Position numbers and translations under genes: made by a program. DNA of 64,000 nucleotides from Vibrio sp. 16 (GTDB lineage Bacteria; Pseudomonadota; Gammaproteobacteria; Enterobacterales; Vibrionaceae), in assembly GCF_963681195.1 (NCBI RefSeq), contig NZ_OY808997.1, positions 2,232,001 through 2,296,000 of the forward strand, read 5' to 3'. Below are positions 54,378 to 64,000 of this stretch, in pieces (the stretch's first letter is position 1; every line of letters starts with the position of its first letter). The notes below the pieces were generated by a model. That model did no database searches. It was given only the letters and a program-made list of their open reading frames with translations, and was not told where the DNA came from.

Positions 54378-54695
54378 AAGATTTTGTTCGGCTCAATGAA
54401 TACTGAACATTACATAAAGTAATGTTTGAATTGACTGTGCTGAGTCTTGCGACTCGTTGGTCACTTCGTTTCATTGAAACCTAAATTGTTTCCGAAGAAA
54501 CTATTTGGATTATCATCAACGAGTGCCCACACAGATTGATAGGTTTATATTGTTAAAGAGCTTTGCTTTCAGTGCCTTAGCACTTAAGCAGGACGCGTAT
54601 AATACGCGATTGACTGTTGAAGTCAACATAAAACTCTAAACTTTTTTAGAACTTTATGGTGACTTGCTTAGTAAATAAGCAAAGTCGAAATTAAA
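54378..54695 (-). promoter_or_regulatory. Leader and promoter region of rRNA operon 1
   Basis: 318 bp between the 16S of operon 1 and the 5S of operon 2. On the minus strand it has an A/T-rich UP-like stretch (about 54627-54660), -35 TTGACT (54626-54621), a 16 bp spacer, -10 TATTAT (54604-54599) and boxA (plus TGTTAAAGAGCT, 54551-54562). Both promoter hexamers sit in inverted repeats (CGCGTAT-A-ATACGCG and TTGACT-N5-AGTCAA). Only one promoter is seen. A GACTTGCTTA/TAAGCAAAGTC hairpin (54661-54686) without a T run follows the 5S gene of operon 2. Confidence 0.85.
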
Positions 54696-54813
54696 GCCTG
54701 GCGATGTCCTACTCTCACATGGGGAAGCCCCACACTACCATCGGCGCTAATTCGTTTCACTTCTGAGTTCGGCATGGAATCAGGTGGGTCCAAATCGCTA
54801 TGGTCGCCAAGCA
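54696..54813 (-). rRNA. rrf: 5S rRNA, operon 2
   Basis: Identical in sequence to the 5S at 49177. It is the last gene of operon 2; no tRNA follows it, unlike in operon 1. Confidence 0.96.
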
Positions 54814-54903
54814 AATTCTTTAATCTGGAAAGCTGTTTGTGCTCTCAAAACACAATCAAGTAATTCTTGTATCGAGTCCATCAAAACCCTTTGGGTGTTG
54901 TAT

Positions 54904-57790
<2,887 letters not shown>

Positions 57791-58082
57791 ATACAACCCC
57801 AAAGGGTCTTCTAGTCAACTAACCAAAGTTGTCTGCATTTTTATACATGTGCAGACACGATTTTGCCGGACTCAATTTTTCTTCTACCTTACTTTAGAAA
57901 AGTAAGACAAAAGCCAAGAACACTTGAATGTGTTGTATTGGTGTTTGTCATAAAGACAAACATTGAGAACTTTACAATCAACAATAATTTGTTGATTTGT
58001 CAGCTTTCCAAATTGTTAAAGAGCTAATCACTTCCTAAGAAGCAACCATTTTTAAAAGCACTATTAGAAATGCACTTAAAGA
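57791..58082 (-). other. tRNA-Glu to 23S spacer of operon 2 with boxA and hairpins
   Basis: Same layout as in operon 1. BoxA (58014-58025) is followed by a hairpin with different sequence but kept pairing (AATCAACAA/TTGTTGATT, 57976-57997), then the TGTTTGTC/GACAAACA and CTTACTTT/AAAGTAAG hairpins. Confidence 0.8.
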
Positions 58083-58158
58083 TGGTATCCCGTAGGGGAG
58101 TCGAACCCCTGTTACCGCCGTGAAAGGGCGGTGTCCTAGGCCTCTAGACGAACGGGAC
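58083..58158 (-). tRNA. tRNA-Glu (TTC)
   Basis: 76 bases, anticodon TTC in CTTTCAC, CCA encoded. Second spacer tRNA of operon 2. Confidence 0.98.
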
Positions 58159-58178
58159 ACAGTAGGATGTAAAACTAG

Positions 58179-58254
58179 TGGTGGAGCTAATCGGGATCGA
58201 ACCGATGACCTCTTCGCTGCCAGCGAAGCGCTCTCCCAGCTGAGCTATAGCCCC
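58179..58254 (-). tRNA. tRNA-Ala (GGC)
   Basis: 76 bases, anticodon GGC in GCTGGCAGC, CCA encoded. First spacer tRNA of operon 2. The GGC isoacceptor is not an rRNA spacer tRNA in E. coli. Confidence 0.97.
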
Positions 58255-58349
58255 ACATAAATTGCTTCAGCATTCTATGCAGAACCAATCCTTTGCTCTG
58301 AACTAAACCATGTCAATCTGTGTGAACACTCATCGCAATAATCATCGTA

Positions 58350-59901
<1,552 letters not shown>

Positions 59902-60219
59902 AAGATTTTGTTCGGCTCAATGAATACTGAACATTACATAAAGTAATGTTTGAATTGACTGTGCTGAGTCTTGCGACTCGTTGGTCACTTCGTTTCATTG
60001 AAACCTAAATTGTTTCCGAAGAAACTATTTGGATTATCATCAACGAGTGCCCACACAGATTGATAGGTTTATATTGTTAAAGAGCTTTGCTTTCAGTGCC
60101 TTAGCACTTAAGCAGGACGCGTATAATACGCGATTGACTGTTGAAGTCAACATAAAACTCTAAACTTTTTTAGAACTTTATGGTGACTTGCTTAGTAAAT
60201 AAGCAAAGTCGAAATTAAA
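59902..60219 (-). promoter_or_regulatory. Leader and promoter region of rRNA operon 2
   Basis: Appears to be an identical 318 bp copy of 54378-54695: -35 TTGACT at 60150-60145, -10 TATTAT at 60128-60123, boxA at 60075-60086, plus the hairpin just beyond the 5S of operon 3. Confidence 0.85.
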
Positions 60220-60337
60220 GCCTGGCGATGTCCTACTCTCACATGGGGAAGCCCCACACTACCATCGGCGCTAATTCGTTTCACTTCTGAGTTCGGCATG
60301 GAATCAGGTGGGTCCAAATCGCTATGGTCGCCAAGCA
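60220..60337 (-). rRNA. rrf: 5S rRNA, operon 3
   Basis: Identical to the other two 5S copies. Confidence 0.96.
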
Positions 60338-60427
60338 AATTCTTTAATCTGGAAAGCTGTTTGTGCTCTCAAAACACAATCAAGTAATTCTTGTATCGAG
60401 TCCATCAAAACCCTTTGGGTGTTGTAT

Positions 60428-63314
<2,887 letters not shown>

Positions 63315-63598
63315 ATACAACCCCAAAGGGTCTTCTAGTCAACTAACCAAAGTTGTCTGCATTTTTATACATGTGCAGACACGATTTTGCCGGACTCAAA
63401 TTCCAAGAACACTTGAATGTGTTGTATTGGTGTTTGTCTATAAAGACAAACATTGAGAACTTTACAAACAATTTCCTATCTATTTAAAGACAAGGATTGT
63501 TTTGTCAGCTTTCCAAATTGTTAAAGAGCAATAATAGCTCGAAGCTTACGCTTCAAAACCATCAATCTGTGTGAACACTCATCGCAATAATCATCGTA
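63315..63598 (-). other. tRNA-less 16S-23S spacer of operon 3
   Basis: 284 bp with no tRNA. BoxA is at 63519-63530. The hairpin after it (AAACAAT...ATTGTTT, 63466-63502) again has new sequence with pairing kept. The CTTACTTT/AAAGTAAG hairpin block present in operons 1 and 2 is missing, about 37 bp deleted near 63398. The 16S-proximal 40 bp that make the processing stem are retained. Confidence 0.85.

Positions 63599-64000
<402 letters not shown>

Overview
The window is chromosomal DNA from a Vibrio (Gammaproteobacteria). The evidence is an AphA quorum-sensing regulator, an argininosuccinate lyase fused to an acetyltransferase (the Vibrio-type ArgH(A)), a Haemophilus/Vibrio-type peroxiredoxin-glutaredoxin hybrid, a short FtsN, and three tandem rRNA operons whose spacer tRNAs are of Vibrio type. 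The species cannot be fixed from the sequence. The left 48.4 kb is dense core-genome DNA. I see no insertion sequence, prophage, CRISPR array or integron.

Layout. 1-4.8 kb, minus strand: type IV pilus assembly operon pilMNOPQ followed by aroK (cut by the window edge). 4.95-7.5 kb: mrcA (PBP1A), divergent from pilM. 7.6-11.0 kb: a peroxide-defence block, with oxyR divergent from a peroxiredoxin-glutaredoxin gene, a four-part OxyR operator between them, and a Lpd-like flavoprotein downstream. 11.1-18.5 kb: arginine biosynthesis. argC-argB-argG and then argH(A) run leftward and argE runs rightward; tandem ARG boxes lie between argC and argE, and a second pair lies in front of argH(A). 18.7-23.3 kb: ppc, aphA and a lipoprotein of the C13 (legumain/caspase-like) peptidase family. 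23.4-26.5 kb, minus: rhodanese protein-secB-gpsA-cysE. 26.6-31.4 kb: epmA divergent from frdABCD. 31.5-37 kb, minus: an SPFH-domain protein, hslVU with a sigma-32-like promoter, ftsN and cytR. 37.2-39.9 kb: priA divergent from rpmE. 40.2-48.4 kb: a malic enzyme, the methionine regulon (metJ divergent from metBL, then metF, with MetJ boxes), zapB and glpX.

From 49 kb to the end lie three rRNA operons in tandem, all transcribed leftward. Operon 1 is 16S-tRNA-Ile-tRNA-Ala(TGC)-23S-5S-tRNA-Asp. Operon 2 is 16S-tRNA-Ala(GGC)-tRNA-Glu-23S-5S. Operon 3 is 16S (cut by the window edge)-23S-5S with no spacer tRNA. The 23S genes of operons 2 and 3 match over the stretches compared. Operon 1 differs at a few places, and most of those differences keep the base pairing of the rRNA helices.

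Most genes are familiar, and no complete undescribed system is evident. The best leads are the C13-peptidase lipoprotein beside aphA with two mutually exclusive hairpins over its ribosome binding site; the separate ARG-box control of argH(A); a cysteine-rich tail on the Lpd-like enzyme next to the OxyR-controlled peroxiredoxin; and the compensatory rRNA and spacer variation among the tandem operons.
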